In this document: positions 12,140-23,959 of the stretch, in pieces
How the letters are laid out: each line of letters starts with the position of its first letter
Numbering within the stretch: position 1 is the first letter of the stretch
Translations under genes and position numbers: made by a program
DNA from: Tetrapyrgos nigripes
Taxonomy: Eukaryota > Basidiomycota > Agaricomycetes > Agaricales > Campanellaceae
DNA: 64,000 nucleotides
Reading direction: 5' to 3'
Assembly: GCA_013368315.1 (NCBI GenBank)
Contig: JAACJM010000310.1
Location: 1-64,000 of the forward strand
Notes under the pieces: model-generated
Databases searched by the model: none
What the model saw: the letters and a program-made list of their open reading frames with translations, nothing else
What the model was told of the DNA's origin: nothing

Positions 12140-12730
12140 ACGACACCAAGATCTTCATAGCCGCGTCCTACATAACACTGAGCCTCTGAAAAGAGAAGAG
12201 GGGGTAGAGGGTTTCGCCAATGTTGAGGGTTTCGCCGAAAGCCGAGGGCGTTACTGCTACTGGGACAAGGGGGGTTGGACATAGTCATAGTATAGTGGTC
12301 GGAGTGGGATAAAATCTTTTGGTATCTCGGTCGCAAAGCAGCGTTGTTCAACCCGAGACCCATGTTGAGAGCACTTGCATTTTGGGAAGTGGGTTCGTCG
12401 AAGAGGGAGGTGGGGATCATGTTTTCTGCTCCGAGGTTTTTATTTTTGTTCTCAGTCAAGACAGAGTTGAGGTGTGTATGAAACGAGGGTGGAGGGGATG
12501 ATTCGAGGGTTGTTAGACGCAGAGACGCCAGAGGCAGGAACGGAGGGGATTTTGGTGTAAGTACAGGTGTAGGCGACGCGTTTCTTCCTCGAGAGGTGGG
12601 GGAGGTGGTTTCGACGACGGAGAGGCCTTCTAGTTCCGTGTCTACAAAAAGGATTAGTAAAAGTAGTAAGAGAAAGTAGACTACACACCCTTGACCTCTG
12701 TGGCAAAAAGTTGGCAATGGGCATCTTAAA
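12140..12730 (-). pseudogene. SOD-fold mitochondrial ribosomal protein (mS42/RSM26-like), truncated copy 1
   Basis: Fragments of a gene found more fully at 29549-32748. A piece reading FLPQRSRV (12690-12715) is followed by an intron (about 12643-12690) and then DTELEGLSVVETT. Next comes MIPTSLFDEPTSQNASALN.., then NIGETLYPLFS-like sequence, where it stops short of the SOD-like C-terminus. The central domain present in copy 3 (AFSAAAMGMF..FGPGT) is missing. The 3' break is at the same place as in copy 2, next to the GPC1-like gene, so truncation preceded the duplication. Confidence 0.55.
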
Positions 12731-12968
12731 CCAAAAACAAGCTTGACGATCAGGTGAACATTGGAGAGACAAACGCGGCTGGAAGGACATTCTGTCCCGC
12801 TCTTCTCAGTGTCCCTGCTTGACTGATAATTTCCGTTCAGATTATGGATGTTCTCAACAAAACCATGGCATTCGTGCCCTGCTTAACCACCAAATATCTG
12901 CTCCTGAACTATGAAGACGTGCTCAGGGACCTTGCTCGCGTTATTGCTCAATCTTACGACTCGGAATA

Positions 12969-14100
12969 TCATCTCCATCTTGACATTTCACAAACATTCA
13001 AGAACTTGAGAGATGGGCTAGTTTCTGCTATGTACGTACTACTCTGGATTTCCCAGAATTCTACTGAAGCTTCGTCTTCAGGACTGTATGTCTGCGCGTT
13101 GACCGAACGGATGAATAACCACTGACATATTTGACTTTGACCTTGGGGTTGGGAATGGGGTTGATCTCGTCCGGTCCGATGTCGATGTCTTGATGTTGCT
13201 CCGAGTCTTCTGGGCTTGCGCAACTTGGCAGGATGAGAACTGGAGTCGGAGTCGGACTCATCCTGTTCTGACGCGAGGCGTTTCCTTTTGCTTGGTCGTG
13301 AACCCGGCACCGTGACGATGAGCGAGGATTCCAGAGAAAGAGAAGGGGTAGACGTGAGGGTGGATATGTCTTTCGTCTTAACCTCAGCCTAGGCCTCGAG
13401 ACAGTACCTCTTCACAAACTCGACCAATTTCTGGTTCAGATCTGACCGATTACATCCCGGAAAGACGTTGGCGAAAGCGCAAAGATCATGGACGGCTTGA
13501 GAGAGTTGGGCAAGAGTGAGGTCATGATCACTCTCTCCGAGTCCGTCAACCCTCAGGCTGCCACTGGGTCTACGAACACCGAGCAGAAAAACGAGGAAGA
13601 TGGGGGTAGATCATTGCGAGGGGGTAACTAGAGTAGTGCGTAGAGGTCAGACAAAAAGAAAGAAAAAGGAAAATCACAATTCCCGAATGTCAAACTCACC
13701 TTGCCAAATTCTGAAGAAACAAATGGTTTCCTCAGCTCTTCATCTTTTATCAATTCAACGAGAAAAGTCTTCAAAATATCCCTTCGAAACTCGTCTGGTA
13801 CTTCAGGCCCATTCGGGAGCAGCGTGCTTCGTTCCTGTGCCTATGCCTTACTGCTAGTCCTCCCCACCCCACCCTCATCCCCCACCCTCATCCCCCTCCC
13901 AAGTGGGCTATGGCCACCTCAAAATAATACCCCCCGCGCAAAAATCCTAAAGCCTTTCCTCTCGACTTCTCCCACTTCAATTCTGCACGCGCCAGAGTCT
14001 GCGGGGGTAATGTGTCGATTGAGGATATGGGATGTGTTGGTGACTTGGAAGATTTCGGCTTGGAATGCGCTGCGAGTGACGTGAGTAAGAAGTAGGTGAG
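12969..14100 (-). pseudogene. Unrecognised duplicated gene U, copy 1
   Basis: This minus-strand gene of several short exons also occurs at 20690-21640. Conserved phrases in reading order are FQAEIFQVINT-like and RYLVNRHVTP-like sequence near 14080-13960, DEELRKPFVSSEFGK near 13720, LTLAQLSQAVHDLCAFAN near 13520, NQKLVEFVKR near 13430, and GSRPSKRKRLASEQDESDSD near 13300. The last looks like a nuclear localisation signal beside an acidic Ser/Asp tract. A stop (EA*AEVK) near 13390 and altered junctions suggest decay. I do not recognise the family. Confidence 0.4.
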
Positions 14101-14199
14101 TTTAGAGGAAAAAGAAAAGAGAAGAACGCTGCGACGAAAGTGTGAGAAAGACGAGCATCTTATTCCTGAACGCGTGGTAGTGGTACTAAGTACTAGACT

Positions 14200-14790
14200 G
14201 TAGACAATCAAAAAGTGTATGTATGTAGTACTAAAGCCGCTATAACAAGAATCAGATAGTAGGTCATATCGTAAAACATCGTATCGTTTGCATTGATTGA
14301 AGGCTGGTTGTATTTGAAAGTAAGTAGATGCAGAGGCTGATTGACTACCATGCATAGTGGACTTGTTTCAAGGGCAGATCCATCGTTTATACAAGTCAAA
14401 AAAGTCCATTACTGTCCGTCAACGAGTCCGATGTCTTCAACGACAAGAGGAACTTGAGAGGAACGTCGCAAGAGTAAGGTTGAATTAGATAAGCAGCGTC
14501 ATCGTCATATTTTGTCTTCCAAGTCTCTCTCTCATATCCCTGTTCGAAAAGCCTGTCCTATTCCAATTGCCCCTTTCAGAATAAGGCCACCTTTCAAGAT
14601 TATCGCAACGCTTCTCAATTCTGTCCAGTTGATAACTCGGAGGCATTCAATCAAAATCAACCTCGTTTTTCCGCGTTTTCTTCAAGGTGGCGTTATTTTC
14701 AGTACTTGGCGTCAAGACATGCTATGTCGGTTTGCCCTTTGAGCCATGTTGAGACACTTCAGAGTGACCTGCGGATTATGATCGTTGGTG
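14200..14790. repeat. Duplicated segment V, copy 1
   Basis: This segment is collinear with 23960-24905. It includes the dispersed block at 14230-14290 and the shared phrases AACGACAAGAGGAACTTGAG (14438-14457) and GACATGCTATGTCGG (14717-14731). The other copy differs by a 258-bp MITE and small indels. Short plus-strand frames exist but are interrupted differently in the two copies, so I do not call a gene. Confidence 0.6.
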
Positions 14791-15125
14791 AGTGTATACG
14801 CGAGTAAGGCAGTTTCGGACGCGGTAGCCGCCAAACTGCTTACCACCATCTTCACCGTTGTCTACGCGTTGACTTGCGTCCCACTTGCCCATTCTTCTTC
14901 CCCGTCTTTTGACGCCTCGCTGGGACTGCTTCCTCAGTGTCTACCAATCTATCAATACATCAATATTGTTCACGACACCGGACCTCATGCGGCGTACATC
15001 TTCTCAACAAAAGTGAACAACCCTTGCTGCAAACCTCCGAGTCATCTCGGTCGACGGCGAATACATGGAACTAGTCTCAGTCGGAGCCATAAAGTGAGGA
15101 TTTCGTCCCTCATTAGCTCAGCTTT
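14790..15125. repeat. Duplicated segment W, copy 1
   Basis: This resembles 21830-22440, the DNA upstream of the membrane-protein gene at 22492. Shared phrases include CCACTTGCCCATTCTTC (14880-14896 and 21906-21922) and CGACGGCGAATACATGGAAC (15053-15072), which resembles CAGCGGCGAATATATAGAGC at 22418. Here the membrane-protein gene itself is absent downstream, so only its 5' flank was duplicated or retained. Confidence 0.5.
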
Positions 15126-15289
15126 TAATTAACGATAGGAATGGTCAAACTTGTACTGTTTGAACAGCTCTTCTTATACAGCTCTAGCCGACAGGTGAAA
15201 TGTCTGTTACGCAGCCAAGTCTTAAGGTCAATGCAATACTCCTCAATCTCTTTCTTGCTCCCCTTCCCCCCTCTATTCCAAGGACACCC

Positions 15290-15420
15290 AAAGAATGGCC
15301 TCAATGACCTCTGTCTTGATATTGAGGTTGTCCGCACGCATCTCCGTAATGAACTTGTCGCCCTTCTTGCGTAGTTCGTCCCCGCGTTTTTCAGTTGCTC
15401 GTGCATGGGATAAGTCTGAT
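15290..15420 (-). pseudogene. GPC1-like coiled-coil fragment, third copy
   Basis: On the minus strand this short piece encodes LRKKGDKFITEMRADNLNIK, matching the charged coiled-coil part of the two GPC1-like copies (ARERDKLITKMRADNLNIK). The flanks on either side diverge, so this is an isolated relic. It extends the duplicated block to the right of segment W. Confidence 0.5.
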
Positions 15421-15424
15421 GGAC

Positions 15425-16556
15425 AAGCGAGTGAAATTACTTTGTTGTATAAGGTGGAACCTGGTAGGTGGTTTATTTCTCGTCTTTCGATAACGAATGG
15501 CTTCTGCCAGGAATATCCGATCAGAGCTTTGGTATATACGTTGCTAAACGAATTTCCCTGAAAGTGTCGTTAAGGTAAAGTAGCGTTCATGGCCTCGCAG
15601 AGCACCCTGGTAATGACGACGACGACGTTGTCATGCAGAATGATAGGAATACAGAAGCTCAATTGGATGAGCTCAAGACTGGTAGAGTCACCGTCCGAGG
15701 ATTGAGGGTCATCTGTGGTTGCAGTTTCTCTTCAGACAATCTGAGTGCATTCCCTTACTTTGTTGATGGTCTTGTCAATGTTCTTTTACGCACTCTGTAG
15801 TTATAACACACTTGTCCAATATATATGCACATGTAACTGCCTAGAGTACTGTATCTTGTAGATATCCTGAATCAATGTACAAATACACATAAGTCGCCGA
15901 CTGAAGCCATGGTACTCTGAACGGGCTGAGATAGGCAAGGATTTGGTCAATGTATGTTTCTACTACCAAGGTTGAGCATGATTCTCCCGGTACACCGCTC
16001 GTGTATATGTGAAGACAGAAGACACGAAGTACGTTTTCCCGGCGTCCCGCTGCAACTTATCTACGCTTAGCCAACCAATCTTCTGGGGTCCAAGTGTACG
16101 GATACGGGGGATCTCGGATAGGGAATGGACGAGGAATATCAGCCAGGATTTTCTAAGTCTTCCCGCCACGCCGAGTGGGTTTTTTGTTGGTGCGTGGGGC
16201 AGGGGGGCCAGAAGATCGATTCCGCTCGGGTGTTGCTTGGGACTGAGTTAACATTGGTTGTGAATGAAGTAGATGTTTCGAAGAGCTGGACGGGGTGTGA
16301 GGGGAATAGATGAAGACGAAGATAACTGGCGGCTTCGGTCGAGTCTTTGACCTTGAAAAAGAACTCGACTGCCCCGAAAGATGTACACATGAATGATTTG
16401 TCCGATACGGACAATAAACAATGGGTATGCGTTGAAGAGCTTGTCTAAATGGCACCAGAGAGACATGAGTAAGAAGTAGTTGAATTTAGAGAGAAGAGAA
16501 AGGAGAAGAAGGTTAGGTCTCTGTCAAGACGACGAAAGAGTAAGAAAGACTCGCCT
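15425..16556. other. No recognisable gene
   Basis: Open frames are under 100 codons. A minus-strand phrase near 16090-16160 (RPFPIRDPPYPYTWTPEDW) reads like a conserved protein motif, but I cannot place it in a family. Segments around 16040-16420 may be exons of a decayed gene. Confidence 0.35.
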
Positions 16557-18161
16557 TCAATATCGCCCTCTCCTCCGCACCTTCAATATTCTCAAACTCG
16601 TAGGCCACCTGAACGCAAGGAGGAACACTGCAGGTAACTCGGTAAGGACCATATAGACGAGTTGACCACCCATGAAAGCAGCGATACGTGATTGAGGTGG
16701 GATAGCGGAGAGTGAACGACCGATGATGCCGCGTTGGTTATTGAGGAGAAAGGAGAACGAGGTGGTGCGTTGGCCGGATTCGATTTTTTCGCGACAGTCG
16801 ATGAGGGCGAATTTCCAGTAGAGGAGTTGCCAGGAGAAGTCTGAGGGGATATTATGAGCGATTGAGAAGAGAAGCGAAGGAAAGAAGGAAAGAAGACTTA
16901 CAGATACCACCACTGACCCGTGTAAAGGATTTAGATGAGGCAATTTTTTGAATGCAAGGAATCTCTCTTCTGTGTTTGGGTAAAAGTTTCTGTACCATCA
17001 ACAACCTCAATCAGCCTGTGTCAAAAAAGAGTCGAGGAAAAAATCCACCCACCTAATCACCGCAAACACAAAAGGCAGGTACACATGTATAAAAAGAGTC
17101 GTAACCTTATTGGTATCATGAAACACCAGACTATTCCTCCAAGTAATCACAGCACTCGCCAAACTGCCATGGCTCAAACAAGAACACGCAACGAATAAAG
17201 CTCGTGAGGCAGGGGAGATCCAGAGGTATATGAAACTGAGGATAGTGACGTAGAAGCACGGAGGTCGAAGAGGAAGTAGTACCAAACGCGTTTTTTGTAG
17301 ATGTAGGTGCGCAGGGGAAGGAGATAGAGGGCTTGGAGAGTGTAGGCTATGTGAACCCATCTGCAGAGGAAGAGGTTAGTGATGCCGTCTCAATCACTAA
17401 AGGAAAGCTCAAGACACGCACTCGTACAACACCGACATGAAACCAAAAAAAGAAGGAAACCTTTTCCCTAGTCTGGACGACTTTGGCCGAGTGCCAAGCA
17501 CGAGTTGGACAGTTTAGATACTCATGCTGTGACCTATGTCGCAATAAGAGACATGGTTAGCATTCCCAGTTCGAGCAGCGAGCACAGAACCCAACCCACG
17601 TTAACCTTAAACCCCTTAAACTCCCTATCAGAATTCTCCGCCAACAAATCCCCCGAATCGAAAAGTTCTTCATCGAATGCGGGGAATCCTTGACCGAAAT
17701 ATCCCTCCGTTTTAGATTTTCTAATGTCTTGATATTGAGGTTGTCCGCACGCATCTTCATAATGAGTTTGTCTCTCTCTTGCGTAGCTCATCCGCGCGTT
17801 GCTGAGTTGACGTTGGAAGAGGTCGACTTGGGAGTCAAAGTAGGATTCGAGGGTGTCTGTGTGTGCAAAGTGTAAAGGGTATGAGGTGATGGGTAAAGTG
17901 TAAAGGGTATGAGGTGACGGGTAAAGTGTAAAGGAATGAGAGAACAAAGGTAACACACACACCTAAAAGCGTAAACCCACTCGACAAATTTATAAATTCA
18001 TCCCGTCTAAAGCGTTCGAAGCCAAAGGGACTTTTCCTTTTGCTACTTCCTTTTGTACTCGTACTTGTGTTTGAAGTCGTGGCTGTAGCCCAAGTTGTAG
18101 TGGCATTCCGCATAGAAGCACTTGTGGTATTAGCAGTTGCGCGGCGTTTTCGAGGAGCCAT
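16557..18161 (-). pseudogene. GPC1-like acyltransferase, copy 2, frameshifted and 3'-truncated
   Basis: This is the duplicate of the gene at 10045-12045 at high nucleotide similarity. The start at 18161 reads MAPRKRRATANTTSASMRN. Exon 1 is open here (KSPFGFERFRRDEFINLSSG), unlike copy 1. Near 17262 two extra bases (..CTCCGTGCTTCT.. where copy 1 has ..CTCTGCTTCT..) shift the membrane-segment exon. The C-terminal part diverges after MVLTELPAVFLL, losing the YDSAFWSG and VSVWNG motifs. The HDTNKVTTLFIHVYLPFVF block is retained. Copies 1 and 2 are therefore damaged at different positions. Confidence 0.7.
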
Positions 18162-18289
18162 GTCTGTCGTGCTAGGAAAGCAGCAAGACTAGTGCTTGGA
18201 GTGGTCGCTATCGTTGTAGCCGTAGCCGTAGCTGTAGTCCTGGTTGTAATGTGAAGACTCGTGAATTACGACACCAAGATCTTCATAGC

Positions 18290-18870
18290 CGCGTCCTACA
18301 TAACGCTAAGCCTCTGCAAAGAGAAGAGGGGGTAGAGGGTTTCGCCAATGTTGAGGGTGGAGGAGAGGCCGAGGGCGTTACTGCTACTGGGACCAGGGGG
18401 GGTTTGGACATAGTCATAGTAGTCGGAGCAGGATAAAGTCTTTTGGTATCTCGGTCGCAAAGCAGTGTTGTTCAACCTGAGACCCATGTTGAAAGAACTT
18501 GCGTTTTGAGAAGTGGGTTCGTCGAAGAGGGAGGTGGGGATCATGTTTTCTTCTCCGACGTTTTTGTTTTTGTTGTCAGTCAAGGACGGAGTTGAGGTGT
18601 GTATGAAACGAGGGTGGAGGGGATGATTCGAGGGGTTGTTAGACGCAGAGACGCCAGAGGCAGGAGAGGAGGGATTTTGGTGTAGGTACAGGTGTGGGCG
18701 ACGCGTTTCCTCCTCATACTCCTCATTTTCCCCTTCATAACGCTCAATCTTCTCCCCAGTAATCATCTAAGCCAACTCCCGCATATACGGATTTGAGTTG
18801 GGCGAGGGAGCCGTGTTGTAAGTGGGTGAGGCGTTGGTGGGGGGGAGGTGGGGGAAGTGGTTTCGACGAC
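18290..18870 (-). pseudogene. SOD-fold mitoribosomal protein (mS42-like), truncated copy 2
   Basis: Collinear with 12140-12730, and more open over ITGEKIERYEGENEEYEEE and SPASGVSASNNPSNHPLHPR. It ends at NIGETLYPLFSLQ before the SOD-like C-terminus. Upstream (18790-18850) a QHGSLAQLKS-like phrase survives, matching the HSSLAQLKSAFSAAAMG region of copy 3, but the intervening domain is deleted. The position next to the GPC1-like copy repeats the arrangement at 12.1 kb. Confidence 0.55.
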
Positions 18871-20039
18871 TGCATTCTTCATGCTTGAACGGATGGTATC
18901 ACTGGGGTTTTGGTTGTCAGCACTTTTACTTTAATCCGTCTTGCTAAAGCACAGGACGATCTAGTGAGAGGATTTCAAGGCCTAACGGCGTGGAACGATA
19001 GCTGTGTGCGAAGCAACTCATTATTGATTTGGTATGTGCAGTTTTCAACACTAGAGTACTGTCACGACACGCTCTAAGGAAGCTTTTGCATTGACCTATG
19101 ATAGACCAATAACAATTGAGGCGGCGTCTACTTGGCACAGGTGAGTATCCCTTGGTCTTGACCTTTACGAGTTGCTGAACCAGAAATAGTGTAGCGCATT
19201 TCCATCAGTGGCTTCATCGGATCGTCGCAAGTTTTACTACGCAATCTTTCCCGGTGTTCTATCAACCAATTAATTCCTTCATTTATCTTCAGCTCGTTGG
19301 TCCCAAGAACACTATAGAACCTCAGGCCCTCCTTGTTACAAAGACGCACGCAGGACCTCTTAGACGTGATGAAGGACATATAGTTATACCTATTTAACTC
19401 TATCGTTCACTTTTATGTATAAGTACCCTCTTTGAACAATAACTATCCTCCGGAACCCGCAAATTGCGTGGAAAGGAAGTAGTTATACACGGACCACACG
19501 TGAAGACTGAGTCCAAGAGTCAAACGTCGAACGACTCCTGTCCTAACCTACGGAGATCTGCTTTCCAGAGGAGGAGTCATGATCATAACCAGGCCACGCG
19601 GGTCCTACCACGGAACAAAAGTACATAGTTGCTCAGGTGAAGCGATTGATGGGGACTGCTTTAGTCAAGTCCTTCATTCACGACCCGATTGCCAAAAGCT
19701 CCCGAGAACAGCCAGGAACTTCTGCGACTAGGTCCTGGTTGCTTCTTCAAGGCTATCCTCTCGTCATTGAGAGCCACCGCAGTAAGAACGTACAGAGATT
19801 GCGAGTACCAAAAAAATCATCATCATCGCAGGTATCAAAACATCTAAGCTAAGTGAGTGGGTACGTTGTCGACAATGATTAACGTGAAAACTTGAAGTAG
19901 TTTAATTTGATGAGTGGGATACCGTCTAGGTCGTCCTCGTTCTCGAGTCAGAAAGGGAACCAAGAAGTTCTCAAACGACGAGTCTAGATGACAGGTACAG
20001 TCAGAATTTGAAAGTAAGGATAAGGAGAGTGGGGAAATC
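18871..20039. other. No recognisable gene
   Basis: Short frames only (longest 83 codons, minus, 19128-19379). None carries a motif I recognise. This segment has no counterpart in the first block, where gene U follows the SOD-fold fragment almost directly. It therefore represents DNA inserted in, or retained only by, the second block. Confidence 0.35.
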
Positions 20040-20515
20040 TTACTGAGGCTCCTTGTCCAACTTGACATGACTAGAAGCATGGCTCTCAATGCCCTTTACA
20101 CAGTGGAAAGCGTTCAAGTTCTTGTGGAGGGTGATTTGGAAGACGGAGCAGCTTCTTTGTCTATAGAAGGGTTCATGTCAGAGCAAACCAGTAAAAAACA
20201 AATGAATCACGCACCGGCTGATAATAGTACTCCGAGCAAGGAAGAACGCCCAAAGCCTGTACCACTTGTCACCGTACTTGGCGGCAATCTTGTCCTTGTT
20301 AGACACCCAGTTCTCATACCACCTGTAGAGGGTAGCAGAGTAGTGAACGCTGAGAACGTCGATGTTCTTGACTTCAAAGTTGGCACTTTGAAGCTGTTTG
20401 AAGAGCCGCTCGTTAGTTACTGTCTTTTGTCAAAAGGAGAGGAGAAACATAACATACCTGAGAAATGACCCAACCAGCTAGCATCTGCACCAGGGAAAAT
20501 GTACTTGTGCAGACG
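20040..20515 (-). pseudogene. Sphingolipid C9-methyltransferase C-terminal fragment
   Basis: The fragment encodes the end of the fungal sphingolipid C9-methyltransferase, a CFA-synthase-like SAM enzyme that methylates the C9 position of glucosylceramide bases. The reading starts with an FPGADAS-like phrase (20470-20500). After an intron it continues with LFKQLQSANFEVKNIDVLSV, HYSATLYRWYENWVSNKDK and GDKWYRLWAFFLA. A second intron (about 20163-20215) precedes the final LHKNLNAFH.. exon, and the stop is TAA at 20042-20040. No catalytic N-terminal domain lies upstream; gene U follows instead. It is a truncated relic, though the C-terminal exons remain open. Confidence 0.7.
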
Positions 20516-20689
20516 GAGCACGAGCGCAAGTGCTGGGTCGAGAAAAGTCCGAGTCCGACGATGGGAACAAAGACCACCACGTTATCAGAACGGATAGAAG
20601 CAGAAGCGGAAGCGGAAGCAGACACAGGCGTGACTTTGACTTTGAATTTGGGGTTGGAATTGAGGTTGGCTTTGGATTTCGTCCGAGCT

Positions 20690-21640
20690 GCATTGACGTC
20701 AATTCATTATTGAGGTTGTTCCGAGTCTTCTGGGTCTTGCGCAACTTGGCAGGATGAAAATTGGAGTCGGAGTCGGAGTCGGACTCATCCTGTTTTGACG
20801 CGAGGCGTTTCCTTTTGCTTGGTCGTGAACCCGGTACTGTGAAGATGAGCGAGGATGGCAGAGAAAGAGAAGGGGGTGGACGTGAGGACGTGGGGATGGG
20901 TATGTCTTTCGTCTTAGCCCAAGCCTCGAGACAATGCCTCTTAACAAACTCGACCAATTTCTGGTTCAGATCTGAATGATTTCGTCCTGGAAAGCCTTTT
21001 TTTTATCGTTGACGAAAGCGCAAAGATCATGGACGACTTGGGAGAGTTGGGCAAGAGTGAGTCTGACTGAAGTCTCAGTCTCATGATTAGTCTCTCCGAG
21101 TTCGTCAACCCTCAGGCTGCCACTGGGTCTACGAACACCGAGCAGAGAAACGAGGAAGATGGGGTAGATCATTGCGAGGGGGGTAACTAGAGTAGTGCGT
21201 AGAGGTCAGACAAAAAGAAAAAGGAAAAATCACAATATTCTCGAACGTCAAACTCACCTTGCCAAATTCTGAAGAAACAAATGGTTTCCTCAGCTCTTCA
21301 TCTTTTATCAATTCAACGAGAAAAGCCTTCGAAACTCGTCTGGTACTTCAGGCCCATTCGGGAGCAGCGTGCTTCATTCCTGTGCCTATGCCTTACTGCT
21401 AGTCCTCCCCACCCTCATCCCCCTCCCAAGTGGGCCATGGCCACCTCGAAATAATACCCCCCGCGCAAAAAATTATAAAGCCTTTCCTCTCGACTTCTCC
21501 CACTTCAATTCTGCACGCGCCAGAGTCTGCGGGGGTAACGTGTCGATTGACGAGGTACCGGATGCCGGGTGTGTTGATGACTTGGAAGATTTCGGCTTGG
21601 AATGCGCTGGTGACATGAGTAAGAAGTAGGTGAGTTTAGA
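20690..21640 (-). pseudogene. Unrecognised duplicated gene U, copy 2
   Basis: Counterpart of 12969-14100, with the same ordered phrases: RYLVNRHVTP-like (about 21545), DEELRKPFVSSEFGK (about 21280), LRVDELGE and LTLAQLSQVVHDLCAF (about 21050), KLVEFVKRHCLEAWAKTKD (20890-20957), and SKRKRLASKQDESDSDSDS. This copy keeps the open reading LEAWAKTKD where copy 1 has a stop. A T-rich insertion near 20995-21003 replaces the FANVFPG part. Its function is unknown. Confidence 0.4.
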
Positions 21641-21829
21641 GGGAAAAGGAAAGAGAAGCTGCGACGAAAGTGTGAGAAAGACGAGCATCTTATTCCCGAA
21701 CGCGTGGATGTACTCGTCTGGGAGTTTTCTGCTTACCTTCGTCGTCGTCATCAGGTACAGATATCTGTAATAATTAAGCCATTATCAAGAGTAAGAAATA
21801 CACTGTATCTGACTCTTCTCTCGTAGCAG

Positions 21830-22440
21830 AAAGTGTGTCAATCTCGCCGCCAAATTGCCTCTTATACCATCATCTTCATAGTTGTCTGCGCGTTAACTTG
21901 TGTACCACTTGCCCATTCTTCGTCCCCGTCCTTACTTGCGTGCACTGACAAGGTCATTACACCACAAGAAGCCCGCGGTCTGCGCAAGCATAGAGCATAG
22001 ACGTAGCATAGCGCTGGATAGGAGCATAGAAAAACATACACTGCCAAGACAATACTGATGTGTCTCCCCGGGGAAATGCATTTACGCACAAAGTGTGGGA
22101 CTCAGAGACTCCCCGGGGGGTAGGTCGCACCTACATACCTGCCTCGGGGGCCTGTTCTTCGGCTCACATCAATCTTAATACCCACTAAAACCCAGTGTTG
22201 GTAGCCCAATCGTCGGGCAGTGTGTGCTCCATTTTTAGCAGCCCTTGCCACGTGGTCCGCTGCAATTTCCTCCCTATCAACACATCATCGAGTCATTGCT
22301 GTCAAGCACTCACGACACCGACTTGATGTGGCGCACATTTTCACCAAAGAACAAAGTACTAGTGAACAAGCCTCGTTGCCATGCAAACCTTATAGTTCTC
22401 CTTAGAGCTCTTGGTCAGCGGCGAATATATAGAGCTAGTC
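21830..22440. repeat. Duplicated segment W, copy 2 (upstream of the membrane-protein gene)
   Basis: Similar to 14790-15125 but interrupted by about 280 bp (21950-22230) that contains CCCCGGGG-type motifs. As the 5' flank of the gene at 22492 it should contain its promoter; no clear TATA or CCAAT element stands out. Confidence 0.45.
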
Positions 22441-22491
22441 TTCAGGTCAACTTGCGTCCCTTCCTCCCCCTCTTCCAAGAACACCCAAATA

Positions 22492-23727
22492 ATGGCCTCA
22501 GATTCCTCATGCAACGACATCAACGACTGTCGAAAGATTTTCGACATCACTTGGGGCTGCGCCGTCACCATCTTCGCGTGCACATGGGTCTCTGTTCATC
22601 CAAACGTACCTCCGCCGGACAGCGGGCGCATCTTCATAGCACTCAGACGATGTTTCCTGATGGTCATAGCAGTCATAGCTCCAGAGATAATGATAATTTT
22701 TGCGCTGCGTCAGTTTATGGTAGCAAGGAACTTCTCCAAAGGTATTTAACGGTACACTTTTGTTTTTCGGTCTCTTATTTCCTTTATTATAGAGTACAGG
22801 TTGTCAATTACTCATGGATTCTTCATTTCGATGGGGGGTTTTGTCACTCGTCAAGGTCATCATCCGATAACCTTGCCCTCTCAGCTTACAGAAGAAATTC
22901 TACTTGACATCAAGGCAACCAAGGTTCAGGATATCGAAGACAAGAGTAAAGGCGACGCGGTATCCAAGGGACTGGCTCTTCTACAGACTTCGTGGTTTCT
23001 AGTCCAAATCCTCACCAGAGCCATTCAGCACCTGCCTATCACTGAGCTAGAGATAGCCACAGTCGCTTTTGCGATTCTAAACCTATTGATGTATGGATTA
23101 TGGTGGTTCAAACCTCTTGACGTTCAGAGGCCAATTATGATTGGTCTTGGACCAGAAGACATATCAATATCTTCAACAATATCCTGGCGTCAGCTCTTGT
23201 TATCTTTTCACTTTCTGGACTTGCTTGTTGGAGATTATTACCCCAATCGGGAGGAGTCGGTATCTGTTCCAATCATTTGGGCAGGCTCGGACAAACCTAC
23301 CGAGGCAGAGGCCAAAACAGTGCCTAGTGTGGTTACCTTTGTTGCTTGCATATTCGGCGCCATCCACTGTTTCGCATGGAACTTCTCATTTCCCACCTCG
23401 ACCGAACAAATGATGTGGAGAATTAGCGCAGCGTTCGTCGCACTTTTTCCGTTCGTTTACTTCCTTGGATGGGCTACGCATTACATCTGGGAAGACCTCG
23501 ACTGGCAGTCCCTGCTAAAAAGGTTCCGACTTTTACGTTACATTTCATCGTTTCTAAAGGGGATCTTTTATAATGATATCGTAGTTCTGATCATTGTTTC
23601 CTTTGGAGTGCTGCTCTACGTTGTATGTAGGCTGATACTTCTCACCATTATTTTCACAACTCTCCGCTCTTTACCTTCAGATGCATATCGTGACATTGAC
23701 TGGACTAGGTATCTTCCTCATATGTAG
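22492..23727 (+). CDS. Multi-pass membrane protein of unknown function, agaricomycete-type
   Basis: Two exons, 22492-22741 and 22793-23727, are joined by a 51-nt GT..AG intron and give 394 residues. The start ATG at 22492 opens MASDSSCNDINDCRKIFDIT. I recall proteins of this layout as common, uncharacterised multi-pass proteins in mushrooms. The N-terminal part has WGCAVTIFACTWVSVHPNVP, then a hydrophobic span (MVIAVIAPEIMIIFALRQF). After the intron come THGFFISMGGFV, a soluble stretch (VQDIEDKSKGDAVSKGLALL) and LNLLMYGLWWFKPLDVQRP. Several membrane spans follow up to the C-terminus. Both exons are fully open. The gene lies between duplicated segments and has no copy in the first block. Confidence 0.75.
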
Positions 23728-23959
23728 GACTTGGACGGATTTCTTCCTCGTAGCTGGTTTACTACCTTTCTCGCGTGATACATAGTAACACTTCACATTA
23801 CATACTGGTCCGAGTCGGGCTAGATGTCCTTTATCTATTACTGTGCACTTACTTGCTTTGTTCCACTACAGTGCTAAGTTTACTGGATTTCACTCGAGTG
23901 TCGGGAATTGTCCGGATTCTCGAAGCAAGTACTTACTCAAATGTGGTACTACGTATACT

